DNA of 64,000 nt, taken from NCBI RefSeq assembly GCF_000687475.1, contig NC_057319.1, positions 3,152,001 to 3,216,000 on the forward strand. Reading direction: 5' to 3'. The stretch comes from Ustilaginoidea virens. Lineage: Eukaryota; Ascomycota; Sordariomycetes; Hypocreales; Clavicipitaceae. The notes below the pieces were generated by a model that was not told the origin of the DNA, searched no databases, and saw only the letters and a list, made by a program, of their open reading frames with translations. Of the stretch, positions 43,757 to 54,196 are shown piece after piece. A program made the position numbers and the translations under genes. Each line of letters starts with the position of its first letter. Position 1 is the first letter of the stretch.

Positions 43757-44461
43757 GATGTGCCGATGTGTATCGGAGATGGGAATGGGTGATGGAAACT
43801 GGAGGAGAAGACGAAGACGGGGGCAATATATCTGCCAACGGTGTGGATCTTGATGCTTCTTCCGTTCGAAACACGTTGTAAAATGTCCCCAAGGTTCCGA
43901 GGCGAGAGGGATTGATGACGCTGCTGGTATTGAAGATTCTTGAAGCTGCTTGGGTCGAAGATGCTTGATGCTACTAGTGTATTAAAAAAAGGTTGAGGAT
44001 GCTTGATGCCGACGCATACATAAGGTCTTACATACTAAACCTTTAGGTACCTTCTGATACGTTTGACGATCAGCGGTTGAAGGACCCACTTTCCGAGTGT
44101 ACCTACTACCATGGAAATACTAGCCGCTGAAGTCGGTGCTGTCCAAACACCCGTGGCGGGCACAGTCTCGGCGATCTCACTGGTTTGAAGTCACCCGAAA
44201 GGGGACCCACTTGCGGCCAGCCAAGCTCAACCTCTAGTTACCTCCAACCTCGCCTGGTCTACAAAGTAGCTTGTGCGTCAATCCTCCTCCTCCATCGTTC
44301 TCTCTCGCACCTCTGCTTGGGAGGAGAGGCTGACATCTCGGCTGCTTTTCCGGCTCTACCGACTTTCCTGTCCGCCAGCCTGCCAAAACGTCGGTCCCTT
44401 CACCTTGGCACACACACCCCGCCAGATTTGATTGCACACCAGACTCCTTGAATCCGTCACA
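43757..44461. other. Intergenic promoter region of the V-ATPase gene
   Basis: No gene supported. A TTTAGGTACCTT motif lies near 44041. Pyrimidine-rich leader sequence precedes 44462. Confidence 0.55.
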
Positions 44462-46397
44462 ATGGGGGACCCTCGCGAGCCATCGTCGTACTCGGTCGTG
44501 CCACGACTCCGATACAATACCGTCGGTGGTGTCAATGGCCCGCTGGTCATTCTTGAGAATGTAGGCTGAATCTCGTTTGAGCCCGATGTGGTCAGAAACA
44601 CTGGCAAGTGCCGGAAAGCTGATGAATGGCGTCATTAGGTCAAATTCCCGAGATACAATGAGATTGTGTCACTGACGCTCCCCGACGGATCCGTGCGATC
44701 CGGTCAAGTTCTGGAAGCTCGAGGTTTGTGGCCATACACGTTGCAATGAGACTCGTGAGACTCATGGTGGCTAACATTGTTTGGCAGGTGATCGAGCCGT
44801 TGTTCAGGTATTTGGTTGTTGCGTACAGCTCGTCTACCAGAACTGGGATTGATCACACATGACAGGTATTCGAAGGTACTTCTGGTGTCGATGTCAAGAA
44901 GGTGAGGACGACCGGATCTCATTAGCACGGGACATGCTGGATCGCTGACATGGCATGAATAGACCAAAGTTGAGTTCACCGGCGAGAGCTTGAAGCTCGG
45001 AGTATCTGAGGATATGCTGGGACGTATATTTGATGGATCCGGGCGCGCTATTGATAAGGGACCCAAGGTTTTGGCCGAGGAGTATCTGGACATCAACGGG
45101 AGTCCGATCAACCCATACTCTCGTGTTCGTCTCAGCACCACGGCAGGAATCAAACCGGTCCTCGGCGTCATCCGCTAACAGTCTCAGTAGGAATACCCCG
45201 AGGAAATGATCTCTACAGGTATCTCTGCCATCGACACGATGAACTCGATTGCCCGAGGCCAAAAAATCCCCATCTTCTCGGCTTCTGGTCTGCCGCACAA
45301 CGAGATCGCTGCCCAGATTTGCCGACAAGCTGGACTGGTCAAACAGCATGGGGTCACCAACAAGGGCGTTCACGACGCCCACGAAGAGAACTTCTCCATC
45401 GTGTTTGGCGCCATGGGCGTGAACCTGGAAACGGCCAGATTTTTCACTCGTGACTTTGAAGAGAATGGCAGTCTGGAACGTACCACTCTGTTTCTCAATC
45501 TTGCCAACGATCCAACGTAAGTGGTCGGCGTTGAATAATGTGGTTACCCTGAGAAAAACGAGTGCGGATGGTGTTGACGATGATGGCAGCATCGAACGTA
45601 TTATTACTCCTCGTCTTGCTCTTACCACCGCCGAGTATTACGCCTATCAGCTGGAGAAGCACGTGTTGGTCATATTGACAGATTTGTCGGCATACTGTGA
45701 TGCTCTTCGTGAGGTGTCGGCCGCACGTGAAGAAGTTCCCGGACGACGTGGCTTCCCTGGCTACATGTACACCGATTTGTCCACCATTTACGAGCGAGCT
45801 GGTCGTGTCGAGGGGCGCAACGGGTCCATCACACAGATTCCCATCTTGACCATGCCCAACGACGACATTACTCACCCGATTCCCGACTTGACCGGATACA
45901 TCACCGAGGGCCAGATCTTTGTCGATCGACCACTTCACAATCGTGGAATTTACCCACCGATCAACGTTCTCCCTTCACTGTCCCGTCTGATGAAGTCGGC
46001 CATCGGCGAAGGAATGACTCGCAGGGATCACGGTGATGTGTCGAACCAGCTGTACGCCAAGTATGCCATTGGGCGCGACGCTGCTGCCATGAAGGCGGTC
46101 GTGGGTGAAGAAGCCCTGTCTGCCGAGGATAAGCTTTCGCTCGAGTTTCTGGACAAGTTTGAACGGCAATTCATCTCGCAAGGCGCGTACGAGTCGCGGA
46201 CCATTTTCGAGTCACTGGATCTGGCATGGAGCCTGCTTCGAATCTATCCCAAGGACCTTCTCAACCGAATCCCCGCCAAAGTTCTGAGCGAGTTTTACCA
46301 GCGTGCTCACAAGGATGCCAAGTCAAAGGGCAAGGCGCAGAGTGACGTGGCAGCAAAGGACCAGCAGCAGACGGAGGAGAACCTGATTGACGCATAA
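44462..46397 (+). CDS. VMA2: Vacuolar H+-ATPase subunit B, 511 aa
   Basis: This is the non-catalytic nucleotide-binding B subunit of the V1 sector that acidifies vacuoles. Seven exons join in frame: 44462-44560, 44639-44723, 44788-44807, 44866-44901, 44963-45124, 45191-45516 and 45590-46397 (1,536 nt). The 5' half is cut into very small exons (85, 20 and 36 nt). Conserved segments are [69 protein letters not shown] and [20 protein letters not shown]. The usual catalytic P-loop is absent, as expected for subunit B. The intron after exon 5 uses the uncommon donor GTTCGT. The length equals fungal orthologues. Confidence 0.96.
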
Positions 46398-46434
46398 CTA
46401 GAACCAAGCAAGGGTCGACGTCTTTGGGCGCGAT

Positions 46435-46471
46435 GGCGGACGGCGGACGGCGGACGGCGGACGGCGGACGG
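46435..46471. repeat. GGCGGAC x5 tandem array
   Basis: Five 7-bp units lie 38 bp after the VMA2 stop codon, probably within its 3' untranslated region. Confidence 0.8.
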
Positions 46472-47449
46472 AGTGGAGGATGGTTGTTTATGTGCACAAG
46501 CACTCGAAGGAGCAGAGTATTGAAGGGAGAAGGCGCGATTAGAGCGCAGCGCCGTTGAGGGACGAGGACATGCATGCGGTAGGGGTGCGGCTCAGGTTGC
46601 AGAGGGCATTGCGTTTGTTCCGTCGTTCAGCCCCTATATGTGTACGTGTATAAGTGCGCCGAGGAGAGACTGTAGTTTTGCAAGGAGACGAATCAACTTT
46701 GGCATCTATCATGACGGACCCTCGCCCCTCGCTTGCATTCGATTGGATGTACTAGGTAGCATGGAGACGTACTCCGTAGTCTTTATAGAATCTGAGAGGT
46801 GCCTGATGCATGATGCAGCTGCTAAGCTGACGGCCGGGCCTGTGCCACATGCCTTATGTACCTACTACGGTGCTCTTTGGTGGGAGAGGAACCGGGGGGA
46901 AAGTGGGGTGAAGGGGTGCGTGTAAAGATGGCTTGGACACTGTGCTGGCTGTACGGAGTATGCTGTAGTTGACGCTAGTTGACGCTGTACGGAAAACAGC
47001 GTTAGATGCTCTCATGTTGCTTTGTAAATTCTGTCAAACGAACGCATCATCGCAGCATGTATATGAAGCCCCAAGAACGGTCACTTTATGGGGCGCCGTC
47101 AGCCGTCAGCCACCGGTCGATCTTGCTCCACCTTGTGGTTAGCAAGCTGCCGCAGTGCCGCTAGTTGCTTTTTCCAGCCGTCAACTTGGCTCAGCAGCAA
47201 GCAGCCCGGCGGTTTGGATTGATGCTTGCACTCCGTACTCGGTGCTCCCAGCCGTCCCCCAGGCTGGGTGGGTTCCGGGGGAGCAACCTTTGTCCATTGA
47301 CAGAACATGGAAAACGAGGGGGAAGGCAACGGGCCAACACGGGAGCTGGCTGCTTATGGTGGTACTAGGGCCGCCGTGGGCTCGTGGTACGGGGAGGGGG
47401 AGGGGAAGTGGTGAAGATGGCGGCGGAAATTGTCATCTGGTCGTCTCTC

Positions 47450-47485
47450 GGTGGCATCGGTGGCATCGGTGGCATCGGTGGCATC
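47450..47485. repeat. GGTGGCATC x4 tandem array
   Basis: Four exact 9-bp units lie about 330 bp upstream of the epimerase start codon. Confidence 0.8.
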
Positions 47486-47810
47486 GTTGCATTGCGTCTG
47501 TCCACTCGGCAACAAACTTATAAAAGCAGCCCGTCGATCCCCCGTCGATCCCCTGGACTCCCCCGCCCCTGGAGCTTGCCGCCCATGTCAGCTTGGTAGC
47601 GGCCGTTTTTGTCCGACTCGGAGAGCTGCTCCCTGCCTGCTTGTCGACATTTGCGGTGACGAAGCACAAGTCAGGTCGGTATCTTCCTTGGATCGGATCC
47701 CCACCCCCCATTTGAGCGAGGTGACTGACTGACAGGTAGCTAGCGGCATTGCCACTTCTTCCCTCGGCATCCTTCACGAAAACGCAGTGCAGCCAGCCAG
47801 CCAGCCAGCC

Positions 47811-49323
47811 ATGGGTTGGAGTTTTCGGCTTGCGGCCTTGGCAGGCCTCGCCCTCCTCCCCTTGTGCCTCTGCGCCACGGCGCCAGACTCGAATGCCCGC
47901 CGCCGAAGCCCCGGACCTGACCGGGACGGCAAGTATTGGATCTACGGCGACGGCGTATACGCCTCCTTCATCGCGTACGGGGCATCCGTCTCCAACCTGT
48001 TCGTCAAGGACCAGTACGGCATCGACCGCGACGTCGTGGCCGGCTTCGACAACGCGTCCTACTACGGCCTGGACAGGCTGCATCCTCATTTTGGCGGAGT
48101 CCCGGGTCGCTATGCCAACCGCATCAGGAACTCTACCTTTGCCATCGACGGCCAGACGTACCACGTCACGCCCAACGAGAACCCGACCAGGGACAGCCCC
48201 GGCGGCGTAGACACCCTGCACGGCGGCCCCGACGGCTGGGACTGGCGCAACTTCACCGTCGTGTCTCACTCCGACAGCAGCATCACCTTCTCCATCGTCG
48301 ACCCGGACGGCAAGGAGGGATTCCCCGGCCAGGTCGTCTCCCTCATCACCTACGTACTCAACGGGAGGGACTGGGACCTGAGCATGGTTGCCCAGGCGAC
48401 GACCAAGAAGACGCCCATCATGCTCAGCAGCCACACGTACTGGAACCTGGACGGGTTCGCCAACAACCAGACCAACACGGTCTTGAACCACACCCTGCAC
48501 ATGCCCTACGCGGGGACGCGCATCGGCGTCGACAGCATCCTGGTCCCCACGGGAGACATGCTGGCAAACAAGAAGGGCGGCGTCAACGACTTTTGGAGCG
48601 AGCCGAAGCAGATTGGCGCCTCTTTTGGCGACGAGGACCTCGAGGGCAACTGCGGCTTGCACTGCGTTGGTTATGGTGAGTGAGTGAGTGAGTGAGCGAG
48701 CAGCAGCGGATGGGGCTTGTGTTCGTTCGGGCGGGCGGGCGGAGGAGATGGACGTTGCCTGTCGCGAGACCGTGTCAATATTTGCCCGAAACCACCTTTC
48801 TGCCGCTGCTCTTTTTTACCTTTACCGGGCAGAGGGGAAAGGCCAAGGGAAAGCAGAGGCCCAGGGGGGGAGAGGGGGTTGGTCCAGAAGCTGACTTTTT
48901 GCCTCTGCAGACACTTGCTACATCAACAACCGCGGAGCCATGGGCCCATACGACTGGCGCAAACAAGGCCCCGTCGCCACCCTGTCGTCGGCCTGGTCCG
49001 GCATCCGGCTCGACATCTACACCGACCAGGACGCCTTCCAGCTGTACTCTTGCAACGCACAAAACGGCACCGTGGCCCTCAAGAAGACGCAGGGTGTGCG
49101 GGGCCAGGGCGACGACAAGCACCGGTTTCCGCGCACCATCCCCAAGTACGGGTGTCTCGTGCTCGAGGTGCAGGATTACATTGACGGCATCAACAACCCG
49201 GAGTGGATGAGAGGGAGGAAGCAGATTTACGAGCCTGGCGGCGACGCGTACGTGCTGCAGGCCAAGTACCGATTCAGCCTGACGAGGGAGCACGGCAATG
49301 ACGAGAAGAAGTTGTCTCGGTAG
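47811..49323 (+). CDS. Secreted aldose 1-epimerase (galactose mutarotase family), 425 aa
   Basis: Family members interconvert the alpha and beta anomers of aldoses. Exons 47811-48675 and 48911-49323 join in frame across a 235-bp intron that starts with a (GTGA)n run. Residues 1-22 (GWSFRLAALAGLALLPLCLC) are a signal peptide, so the enzyme acts outside the cell or in the secretory route, unlike the cytosolic house-keeping form. Conserved pieces include HFGGVPGRYANRI, GGVDTLHGGPDGWDWRNF, with a catalytic-type His, SSHTYWNLDGF with the second His, and QLYSCNAQNG. The C-terminal conserved Glu is best placed in CLVLEVQDYIDGINNPEW. Several N-glycosylation sequons (NST, NFT, NQT, NHT) agree with export. 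Confidence 0.9.
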
Positions 49324-50067
49324 CTGCAGCGTTGCGAGAAGCCAGGATCTGACGTTTGGTGGAATCGGAGCGCGGGAAAGTTGGTGGGGGAGAAGTCAAT
49401 CTGACTCTGACGTCGTGTCACATGACCTCACCTGTGTTGTCACATATCCTAACTCAGCTCAATGAAGCCTTTTTCACATCACAGTCGTCTTGGCGCCAGC
49501 TGCGGGGTACATGCAACCTACCTCTTTGCTGGGTACCTTAGGTACCTGTGACGGGGCATGGGCGTCATGGCTGCACGAGCCTTGTGATAATGACGGGCAA
49601 GGAGCTTTTTTTTTAAGGGAAAAAAAAGGAAAAAAAGAAAAGAAAAGAAAAAATCGAATCGCAACCTGCTACTCCGCACCCGCCGCGGAAAAAGACAACG
49701 GCCTCGGCTTGGATCTGCAGCAGGCCACCAGAAGGAGGTAGGCACCCAGGGTTGCTGTACGGAGTACCAGACACTCACTCAACGGCGACGGTAGAATGTA
49801 CCTCACTCGTACTTTAGGTACCTAAGGTAAGGTACCTAGGTACCTAGATACCGTGCCCAGTCAAAAAGCGGGGACCGCTTGAAAGAGTTTGGAGTGGGGT
49901 TGTTTATCCAGACGACTCTCTCTCTCTGCCTGCATAAAAAAACAACCTGTCTTTACCCATTCCTTTTCTCATTCATTTATTTCCTCGGAAAAAGAAGCAA
50001 AGTAAGAGGCAGAGGGGGGGGGGAGAAGAAACCGAAACCTAGACCAGATACGCCCAGGCCGCATCGA
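49324..50067. other. Intergenic promoter region of DPH1
   Basis: No gene. It contains TAGGTACCT clusters at 49531-49546 and 49813-49851, a TACGGAGTACC motif at 49758, and an A-rich run at 49612-49652. Confidence 0.6.
49813..49851. repeat. TAGGTACCTA-type palindrome cluster
   Basis: Four overlapping GGTACC-centred units in 39 bp, the densest such cluster after that at 12463. Confidence 0.7.
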
Positions 50068-51598
50068 ATGGAAACCGACAGGGCGCAAGTCGATCTCGGT
50101 ATCGCGGCCGATATTGAAGAGGCCCAGCTGGCCCAAGCCGCTGAGCCCGAGGCCGCCAGCGCGGATGCACCGCCGGCAACGGCGAAGCAGCCCAGGAAGC
50201 GCTTCATAGGGAGGCGGGCGGCGGCGGCGGAAGCGGCGGCGGCGGCGGCAAAGAATGACCAGCTCGGCACTCAGCACGAAAGCGGTGCCATCCAGGGTTC
50301 GTTCCTTTCCGTGCAAGACGGCCACGACGCATCGGGAAATGGGGATCGGGAGGGGGGGAGGGGGGGCTGCCTCCTCGCTGCCTCCTCGCCGACACGAGCT
50401 GACACGAGCTGACACACGAGTCTGATGCGCGCCAGCGGCCAAACCGAGGAGAGCACCTCGCCTGCTCAACAGAGTCCCCGCCGAGATCCTCCAAGACGCC
50501 AGGCTGAAAGAGGCCATCGCCCTCCTGCCGGCCAACTACAACTTCGAGATCCCCAAGACGATCCACAGGATCCGCACGCTGGGGTCGACGAGAGTTGCCC
50601 TCCAGATGCCAGAGGGGCTGCTCCTGTTCGCCACCACCATTTCCGACATCCTGACCCAGTTCTGCCCCGGCGTGGAAACGCTCATCATGGGCGACGTGAC
50701 GTACGGGGCGTGCTGCATCGACGACTACACAGCCCGCGCCCTGGGATGCGACCTCCTGGTGCACTACGCCCACAGCTGCCTCATCCCCGTGGACGTGACC
50801 AAGATCAAGACGCTGTACGTCTTTGTCGACATCAGCATCGACACGGCCCACCTGCTCGCGTCGCTGGAGCGCAACTTTGCCTCGGGCAAGACGATCGCCG
50901 TCGTCGGCACCATCCAGTTCAACGCCACCATCCACGGGGTGAGGGGCTCCCTCGAGGCGGCGGGCTTCCACGTCGTGGTGCCCCAGATCGCGCCGCTGAG
51001 CAAGGGCGAGATCCTGGGGTGCACCTCCCCGCGGCTGGGGGACCAGGACGCCGTCGACGCGATCCTGTACCTGGGCGACGGCCGCTTCCACCTCGAGAGC
51101 ATCATGATCCACAACCCGCGCGTGCCGGCGTACAGGTACGATCCGTACTCGAGACGGCTGACGCGCGAGGCGTACGGCCACGACGAGATGCAGTCTCTCC
51201 GGCGGGGCGCCATAGCCGCGGCGAGGACGGCCCGCAGATGGGGGCTGATCCTCGGCTCCCTGGGACGCCAGGGCAACCCGCACACCATGGCGCTGATCGA
51301 GAAGCGGCTGGCCGAGATGGGCGTTCCGTGGATCAACCTGCTGCTGAGCGAGATCTTCCCGGGCAAGCTGGCCATGATGAGCGACGTCGAGTGCTGGGTG
51401 CAGGTTGCCTGTCCGAGGCTGAGCATCGACTGGGGATACGCGTTTCCGCGGCCGCTGCTGACGCCGTACGAAGCCCTGGTCGCGCTGGGCGTCAAGGAAG
51501 AATGGGACAAGGGCAGCGTCTACCCGATGGATTATTACGGCAAGGACGGTCTCGGGAGAAGGCGGCCAGAGGATGCAGCAGGGGCTGGGGATGTTTAA
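50068..51598 (+). CDS. DPH1: Diphthamide biosynthesis protein 1 (ACP-histidine synthase subunit), 463 aa
   Basis: Together with Dph2 this [4Fe-4S] protein transfers a 3-amino-3-carboxypropyl group from S-adenosylmethionine to a histidine of elongation factor 2, the first step of diphthamide formation. Exons 50068-50296 and 50436-51598 join in frame (1,392 nt). The family cysteines are visible in [23 protein letters not shown] and [19 protein letters not shown]. The motif [11 protein letters not shown] precedes them. The N-terminus carries an Ala-rich linker (residues about 50-70, encoded by GCG/GCC repeats), and the intron has the uncommon GTTCGT donor. The acceptor join gives [17 protein letters not shown], conserved in the family. 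The length is normal. Confidence 0.95.
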
Positions 51599-51977
51599 GC
51601 AAAGACCAAGGTGGGTTGTTGGTTGGTGTTGGAGCGCAGGACCAGCCACGCGGCGGCAGCAGAAGAATATATTGCTGGCCTGGGGCTGTGCAGGAACACT
51701 CTGACTCGGAGTAGATGCTACGTTCGAGATGACGGCGCGCATTCATCATGTTACATCCCAAGGGGCGCCCGTAACTCTCCGCCGCGAGAGCCGTTCGCGA
51801 GCCCTGCGAATGTAGCCTCGGCTCTCTCCGAGGGACCGACCGTTCCGACACCAAAGACCCGCACGCAGAGAGAGACACGCCAGGGATTTGGGGAAATGCA
51901 GCCCTGACATGAAAAGTATCATTACCCATGAAAAGAAAAAAAACCAGCCCCAATACGACGGCGACATGCCCCCGTTC
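51599..51977. other. Convergent 3' flanks of DPH1 and CTF8
   Basis: No gene. It is 379 bp between two converging stop codons. Confidence 0.6.
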
Positions 51978-52442
51978 TCACGACGCACTCGAGCTCCCCA
52001 CCGGCTCCGGCCGGCTCGAAAACACAATCTTGTACTTGATAATCTCCACCACCTCCAAGTCGTCGGCTGCTTGCCCGACGCGCGCGCCCGGCGAGCTGTC
52101 CAGCACCCCGCCGGCCTCGCGGCGGCGGCGGCGAACCACGGCCACCGCCCGGGGCAGCTTCTTGACCTCTCCCGCGAGGCGCTGGTACCGGCCGACGTGC
52201 ATGTGGACGCGCTTCGTCCAGGCCGAGCCGGCGGCGGCGGCGGCGGCGGCGGCGGGGTCGCAGTCCGGGAACTCGATCGTGCCGACGCGGACCGCGGCCG
52301 CGCCATCGTCGGCGGGTAGGTTGATGGAGCCCTGCAGCTCGAGCAGGGCGAGGCCGGACGGCGTGTGGACGAGTTGGGGGAGGGGGTTCGGCGCGGCGGG
52401 GTGCGGCCGGCGAGGGGGGGGGTAGAGCGTTGCCGAGGCCAT
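51978..52442 (-). CDS. CTF8: Ctf18-RFC component Ctf8, 154 aa
   Basis: Ctf8 with Dcc1 joins the Ctf18 clamp-loader complex and supports sister-chromatid cohesion and replication-checkpoint signalling. Single exon starting at the ATG at 52442. The core LPQLVHTPSGLALLELQGSI, and later KRVHMHVGRYQRLAGEVKKL followed by VEIIKYKIVFSSRPEPVG, matches fungal Ctf8 from end to end. An Ala-rich stretch (DPAAAAAAAAGSAW, encoded by GCC repeats) replaces the usual short linker before the conserved WTKRV element. The length is slightly above the family average because of that insertion and of a Pro-rich N-terminus. Confidence 0.92.
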   Translation of the reverse strand: MASATLYPPPRRPHPAAPNPLPQLVHTPSGLALLELQGSINLPADDGAAAVRVGTIEFPDCDPAAAAAAAAGSAWTKRVHMHVGRYQRLAGEVKKLPRAVAVVRRRRREAGGVLDSSPGARVGQAADDLEVVEIIKYKIVFSSRPEPVGSSSAS

Positions 52443-53029
52443 GGCGGCTTTCGGTCGGGGCTTGGTCGGGGCTTGGACGGGGCGGAGTTGGATTCAGCAG
52501 TCAGGGTGCGTCGCTTTGTGCAGGGGCTCCATTACGTGGAAAGCTGCATGTGGTTTGCGGTGCAAGGAAGCCGCGCGTGGTGCTTCTGCTGCATGGCGCG
52601 AGGTCGGTGGATGCATGGGAGGAAGACGGCGTGGCGTGGTGGGTGAAGTCTGGTAGATGCTAGAAAATTGGCTGGCCGTCGATGCCTGGGGATGGTTTTA
52701 GTGCCTCGGGCACCTACTTTAGGTACATACGTAACTTTGCAGGCGCTTGCACCGGCACGAGGCAGGCCTCACTCACTGGTTGGAGCGGCAATGGGCTGGG
52801 CTGCCCACCGCCAGCTGCCAGCCAGCTGCCAGCCAGCTGCCAACTTGCACCCCCCGCCCCGCCGTTTACCCCACTACAATCCAGGCCGACGACTGCTCGC
52901 CAGAGTACATATATATAAAGTCCAAATCGCCAGCCTCCAGGCTGCGCTGCAAATATCCTCCCCCTTTCCCCTTGGCGAGTCAAAGTGTGGCGCCAAGTCC
53001 CAAACCTCGGCCCCCGCGCAAGTAGAACC
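52443..53029. promoter_or_regulatory. Divergent promoter of CTF8 and the short-chain dehydrogenase
   Basis: Both genes start at its edges. It holds CCAGCTGCCAG repeats at about 52808-52843, a TTTAGGTACATAC motif at 52719 and a TATA-like ATATATATAAAG at 52908-52919, about 110 bp before the dehydrogenase ATG. Confidence 0.6.
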
Positions 53030-54081
53030 ATGGAGCAAAGGGCCTACAGACCCTACGAGAACAAGCTCGCCATTGTCACGGGCGGATCTCGAGGTTCGTA
53101 ACGTAGCCGTCCGGCGGGGGGGGGGGGGGGGGGGGGGGGGGGGCAACGTCCATCACGCTGCCCGCAGGCTTTGTTTGTCCTCCTCGCTGACCGGCCCCAA
53201 AAGGCATCGGAGAGGCCGTGACGAGACGCCTCGCCTCCAAGGGCGCCAACGTCCTCGTGGGCTACACATCGGAATCCTCCAGGGCGCCCACCCTCCAGCT
53301 CTGCTCTGATCTCTCGGCCGCCCACTCTGTCCGCTGCCTGCCCGTCCAGGCCGACCTCGGCGACCCGGCGGCGGCAGCTTCCGTCATTCTCGCCGCGGCC
53401 CGAGAGCTCTTCGTCTCGTACCATCATCATCATCATCGGCCCTCCTCGCCGGGCGCCGCGTTCCAGGTCGACATTCTCGTCAACAACGCCGGCGTGGCGT
53501 CCAACCAGGCCCTCAACGACGCCGCGCTGGGCCCCATCACCGCCCGGGACTTCACGCGCGTCTACGCCGTCAACGTCCTTGCGCCGCTGCTCCTCACGCA
53601 GGCCGTTGCGCCCTACTTGCCCACCGACGGTTCCGGACGCGTAGTCACTGTTTCCAGCGTCAGCTCCTCCATCGGCTATCCGGGCCAGTCCGTCTACGCC
53701 GGCAGCAAGGCGGCTGTGGAGGCCATGACGAGGACGTGGAGCCGAGAGCTTGCCGACAGGGCCACGGTGAATGCCGTGAACCCGGGCCCTGCCTGGGGAG
53801 ACATGTACGCCCAGGCTGGGCACGAGTTCTGGAAGATCAACCAGCCGTACGTGGATGCCGCGCCGCTGGCTGCCTATCACGGCGAAAAGCGAGTTTTGGA
53901 CCTCGCTGGCGAGGACGCGGAGAGGTTCGACAAGACGGTCAGGGAAGGGATGGGCGGACGGCGTCCGGGCTTCGCGGTCGAGATTGCCGGGACCATCGAC
54001 ATGCTGTGCTCGGCCGAGGCTGGGTGGACTACCGGCAGCGTCGTGTGTGCCAACGGGGGGATGAAGATGTCGATTGCGTGA
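53030..54081 (+). CDS. Short-chain dehydrogenase/reductase, 313 aa
   Basis: A classical SDR of unknown substrate. Exons 53030-53093 and 53204-54081 join in frame (942 nt). The cofactor motif VTGGSRGIG spans the splice site, which confirms the join; NNAG, the catalytic Ser region (VTVSSVSSSIG) and YAGSK (catalytic Tyr and Lys) are present, and NPGPAWGDM follows. The 110-bp intron uses donor GTTCGT and holds a run of 28 G (53116-53143). An insertion with five His (SYHHHHHRPSS, CAT repeats) sits before the conserved VDILVNNAG. The sequence resembles 3-oxoacyl-ACP-reductase-like SDRs. It converges with BNA7. Confidence 0.9.
53116..53143. repeat. G28 homopolymer within an intron
   Basis: A run of 28 G lies in the single intron of the short-chain dehydrogenase gene and could form quadruplex structures. 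Confidence 0.9.
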
Positions 54082-54196
54082 CCAATCCCAGTTTCTCTCT
54101 TCTTCTTCTTGTTCTTCTTCTGCCTTTTTTTTTTTTTTTTTGGGTGGTGGGCGGGGAGGGGGACAAGGGAAACATTTGACGCCATTGTGTAATGTA

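Larger units (their letters stand above)
46398..47810. other. 1.4-kb spacer with short tandem repeats
   Basis: No gene supported. It carries a GGCGGAC x5 array just after the VMA2 stop (46435-46471), partial ACTCCGTA motifs near 46776, 46953 and 47236, a GGTGGCATC x4 array (47450-47485), and CAGC x5 directly before the next start codon (47791-47810). The long open frame on the minus strand from 47433 to 48662 is a shadow of the epimerase gene. Confidence 0.65.

Noticed and set aside
47433..48662. A 409-codon open frame on the minus strand
   Set aside because: It lies opposite the aldose epimerase gene and shows no motif; GC-rich codon bias explains the long antisense frame.
50204..51742. A 512-codon open frame on the minus strand
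   Set aside because: It is antisense to DPH1 with no recognisable domain, produced by the high GC of that gene.
53053..53880. A 275-codon minus-strand frame
   Set aside because: Antisense shadow of the dehydrogenase gene; composition is Arg/Gly-rich without a motif.
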